Assembly (NCBI GenBank): GCA_021788685.1
Contig: JAJYKH010000106.1
Coordinates: 1 to 8,179, forward strand
Length of the DNA stretch: 8,179 nucleotides
Origin: Deltaproteobacteria bacterium
GTDB lineage: Bacteria; Desulfobacterota; Desulfobulbia; Desulfobulbales; UBA5123
Reading direction: 5' to 3'
This document shows positions 6,921 to 8,179 of this stretch, one piece after another. The notes beneath the pieces were generated by a model. It had not been told where the DNA came from, did no database searches, and saw only the letters and a list, made by a program, of their open reading frames with translations. The translations under genes and the position numbers were made by a program. Every line of letters starts with the position of its first letter. Position 1 is the first letter of the stretch.

Positions 6921-6993
6921 GATTTCCGATTTTGGATAGCTGACTTCCGATTTTTAAATCAAAAATCTCACTTCAAAAATCTTACTTTTTTTT
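6915..6993. terminator. AT-rich inverted repeats between convergent genes
   Basis: AAGTGAGATTT (6915-6925, including the kinase TGA) is perfectly complementary to AAATCTCACTT (6963-6973). A nested stem pairs GATTTTT (6949-6955) with AAAAATC (6961-6967). TTCCGATTTT occurs twice (6924-6933 and 6945-6954). A run of eight T follows at 6986-6993, inside the last lysine codons of the opposite gene. The position suggests a two-way transcription end for the kinase and the YkgJ gene. The stems are AT-rich, so rho-independent termination would be weak. It may instead be another intergenic repeat family. Confidence 0.45.
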
Positions 6994-7932
6994 CTGCTCC
7001 AGCTCTCCCTTCAGCCGCTCGCGCTCTTCTACCAGCTCGCGGTAAGCCTCCTCGGCCCGCTGGGCGGCCTGACCCTGCTGCTCCTTCATCTGGGTGACCT
7101 TGGCCTGGATCTTTTCCGGCTTGATCCGCAGGTCCTCGGTGCCGAAAAGCGCCGAGGCCAGGAAACGGAAAGAGAACTTCATCAGCTCGATGTCATCCGC
7201 CTTGATCCGGGCGATGGTCTCGTTCTCGACCTCGTAGGTCGAGAGAAAGGAGCTATCGAAGACGAAGGAGCGGAAGGCGTCGAGATCAGTGCTCGCCATG
7301 AAGAACATCCGCTGAGCCTTTTCGCTCAGGGTGGCCTGAATGCCGAAGGACTTGCGCCGCATCACCAGGGCCATCCATTCCCGGTTCATCTCGTCGCAGA
7401 GGTCGACTCCTTGGTCCTGGCGCCATTCGCGGATGGTCCAGATCTTCTCCTCCTCATGCCCCTTGCAGTGCGGCTCCTGCACGACGAAATAGAACTGCTC
7501 GGCGGCGGGAAGCGACTCCTTGCTCTCGGCCCGCTCATGGAAATTGGCCATGCCTACCGGATAATAGCGGCAGGTGGTGGGGCGATCGGTGTAAACCGTG
7601 CATCCTTCGGGGGTGACGAACGGGCAGCGGTTCTTTTCGTTGAGCTTGATCTTCACCCCGGGCATGTCCGTTTTCTCGAGGTAGAGGGGGGTGGTGTAGA
7701 GGTGGATGAAGTCGGGAGCGCCGAGGCCGAGCCGTTTCCGCAGGCGGAGGATGTCGAACGGGGTGAGGGTGATGTTGATGTTGCCGCAGCAGGCCGTGAA
7801 GCAGCTGACCCCCGGGTGGCAGCGGAACTTGATCGTGCTGTCCAGGGTGTACTTGCGCGGGAGAATATGGCTGGGGTTGGTATCTGACCCGAACAGGTCC
7901 TTGAGGGTCTTTTCCGGTTTGCTTGCGGTCAT
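6982..7932 (-). CDS. YkgJ-family cysteine cluster protein
   Basis: This 316-residue cytoplasmic protein of the YkgJ family (zinc- or iron-chelating CxxxxCxxCC type, PF03692) is expected to hold a metal or Fe-S cluster of unclear role. The cluster residues are visible: C38, C44, C48 and C49 in FRCHPGVSCFTACCGNI, then C103 in NRCPFVTPEGC, C111, and C121 in DRPTTCRYYPVG. C156 and C179 may add ligands. The middle part (about 185-275) is helical without a known motif. Residues about 280-316 form a charged Gln/Glu/Lys/Arg coiled coil ending in KKK, a C-terminal extension beyond the core that could drive self-association. The ATG at 7932 has only a modest upstream AAGGG. The gene is convergent with the kinase and probably monocistronic. 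Family assignment is firm, but molecular function is not known. Confidence 0.85.
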   Translation of the reverse strand: MTASKPEKTLKDLFGSDTNPSHILPRKYTLDSTIKFRCHPGVSCFTACCGNINITLTPFDILRLRKRLGLGAPDFIHLYTTPLYLEKTDMPGVKIKLNEKNRCPFVTPEGCTVYTDRPTTCRYYPVGMANFHERAESKESLPAAEQFYFVVQEPHCKGHEEEKIWTIREWRQDQGVDLCDEMNREWMALVMRRKSFGIQATLSEKAQRMFFMASTDLDAFRSFVFDSSFLSTYEVENETIARIKADDIELMKFSFRFLASALFGTEDLRIKPEKIQAKVTQMKEQQGQAAQRAEEAYRELVEERERLKGELEQKKK

Positions 7933-7964
7933 TGATGGAGCCCTTGCTTCTGGTGTGGACGGAA

Positions 7965-7980
7965 GGGGAGTTCACTCCCC
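7965..7980 (-). promoter_or_regulatory. GC-rich hairpin in the leader of the YkgJ gene
   Basis: GGGGAG (7965-7970) and CTCCCC (7975-7980) form a perfect six-base stem with a four-base loop (UGAA in the - strand RNA), about 33-48 bases before the ATG of the - strand gene. No T tract follows, so it is not a clear terminator. It may affect mRNA stability or translation. Confidence 0.35.
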
Positions 7981-7993
7981 GAAGAAATTCTGT

Positions 7994-8003
7994 CTATCGA
8001 TAG
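7994..8003. promoter_or_regulatory. 10-bp palindrome, possible operator
   Basis: CTATCGATAG is a perfect palindrome in the leader region of the YkgJ gene, close to the start point expected from the candidate promoter just upstream on the - strand. The position would suit a dimeric repressor. No known regulator site is recognised. Confidence 0.25.
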
Positions 8004-8012
8004 GCCGACACC

Positions 8013-8039
8013 TTAATCATCCGGGGCCGCCATTGTCAA
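8013..8039 (-). promoter_or_regulatory. Candidate sigma-70 promoter of the YkgJ gene
   Basis: On the - strand a perfect TTGACA (8039 to 8034) is followed, after a short 15-base spacer, by GATTAA (8018 to 8013), a poor -10 match. The -35 box is convincing and the -10 is not. The position, about 80 bases upstream of the ATG in a non-coding stretch, is reasonable. Confidence 0.3.
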
Positions 8040-8040
8040 T

Positions 8041-8066
8041 TACAACCATCCTGTACAACCATCCTG
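8041..8066. repeat. Perfect tandem duplication of a 13-bp unit
   Basis: TACAACCATCCTG occurs twice back to back (8041-8053 and 8054-8066). A second short direct repeat, GAGCGTTCG, lies just beyond at 8074-8082 and 8106-8114, 32 bases apart. They may be iterated binding sites upstream of a + strand gene or recent slippage. The 7933-8158 stretch otherwise holds no convincing gene. Confidence 0.6.
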
Positions 8067-8158
8067 AATCCGTGAGCGTTCGTCGTGCGCCGGATCTGCG
8101 AAGGCGAGCGTTCGATTATGGCGCGCTCTATCGGACGGTTGCCGACAGAGGAGATGGC

Positions 8159-8179
8159 GTGACGGACGGACGCCCCGGG
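8159..8179 (+). CDS. Possible start of a new gene (partial)
   Basis: A GTG at 8159 begins an open frame (first residues MTDGRPG) that runs off the window. AGGAG at 8149-8153 lies five bases before it, a good Shine-Dalgarno position. Only seven codons are visible, so no product can be suggested. If real, it is divergent from the YkgJ gene and would share the 7933-8158 region for regulation. Confidence 0.2.

Noticed and set aside
7411..7887. 158-codon + strand frame antisense to the YkgJ gene
   Set aside because: The - strand frame carries the complete cysteine cluster and is the real gene.
8118..8162. Short frame MARSIGRLPTEEMA ahead of the possible GTG start
   Set aside because: It is only 14 codons, with no ribosome site of its own and no support.

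Overview
This is a GC-rich window from a bacterial chromosome. It carries the distal end of a division and cell wall (dcw) cluster, followed by accessory genes. The order ftsQ-ftsA-ftsZ comes after what looks like the last residues of MurB. FtsA ends in an amphipathic helix and FtsZ ends in a DxPxFLR tail, so the cell is a Gram-negative-type bacterium. The protein flavour points to the former Deltaproteobacteria (Desulfuromonadales, Geobacterales or Desulfobulbales): a radical SAM protein opening with a FPN-YRVGMSNLGF segment, an NtrB/ZraS-type kinase, a YkgJ-type cysteine-cluster protein, and junctions filled by palindromic or short-period repeats. This placement is inference from protein and repeat style, not a database result.

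Layout. Bases 1-51 hold the 3' end of a cell-wall gene, probably murB, with its stop overlapping the ftsQ start. Bases 48-3354 hold ftsQ, ftsA and ftsZ, closely spaced on the + strand. Bases 3356-3482 form a 127-bp imperfect palindrome that begins two bases after the ftsZ stop. Bases 3556-5280 encode a radical SAM protein of the TIGR03960-like group; its start codon lies in a small hairpin and has no visible Shine-Dalgarno. Bases 5281-5432 contain an array of 7-bp units ending in an inverted pair. Bases 5433-6920 encode a membrane sensor histidine kinase with no response regulator beside it. Bases 6915-6993 are an AT-rich inverted-repeat module between convergent genes. Bases 6982-7932 on the - strand encode a YkgJ-family cysteine-cluster protein with a coiled-coil tail. 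Bases 7933-8179 are mostly non-coding and contain a hairpin, a 10-bp palindrome, a possible promoter for the - strand gene, a perfect 13-bp tandem duplication and perhaps the first codons of a new + strand gene.

How the genes work together. FtsQ (periplasmic scaffold), FtsA (membrane anchor and actin-like ATPase) and FtsZ (tubulin-like GTPase) build the septal ring, and their spacing suggests one transcript. The radical SAM protein, kinase and YkgJ protein have no evident link to division and are separated by repeat modules, so they probably form independent units. I found no mobile element, CRISPR array, RNA gene or clearly new multi-gene system. The most distinctive content is the set of three different structured repeat modules, one at each of three successive gene junctions.
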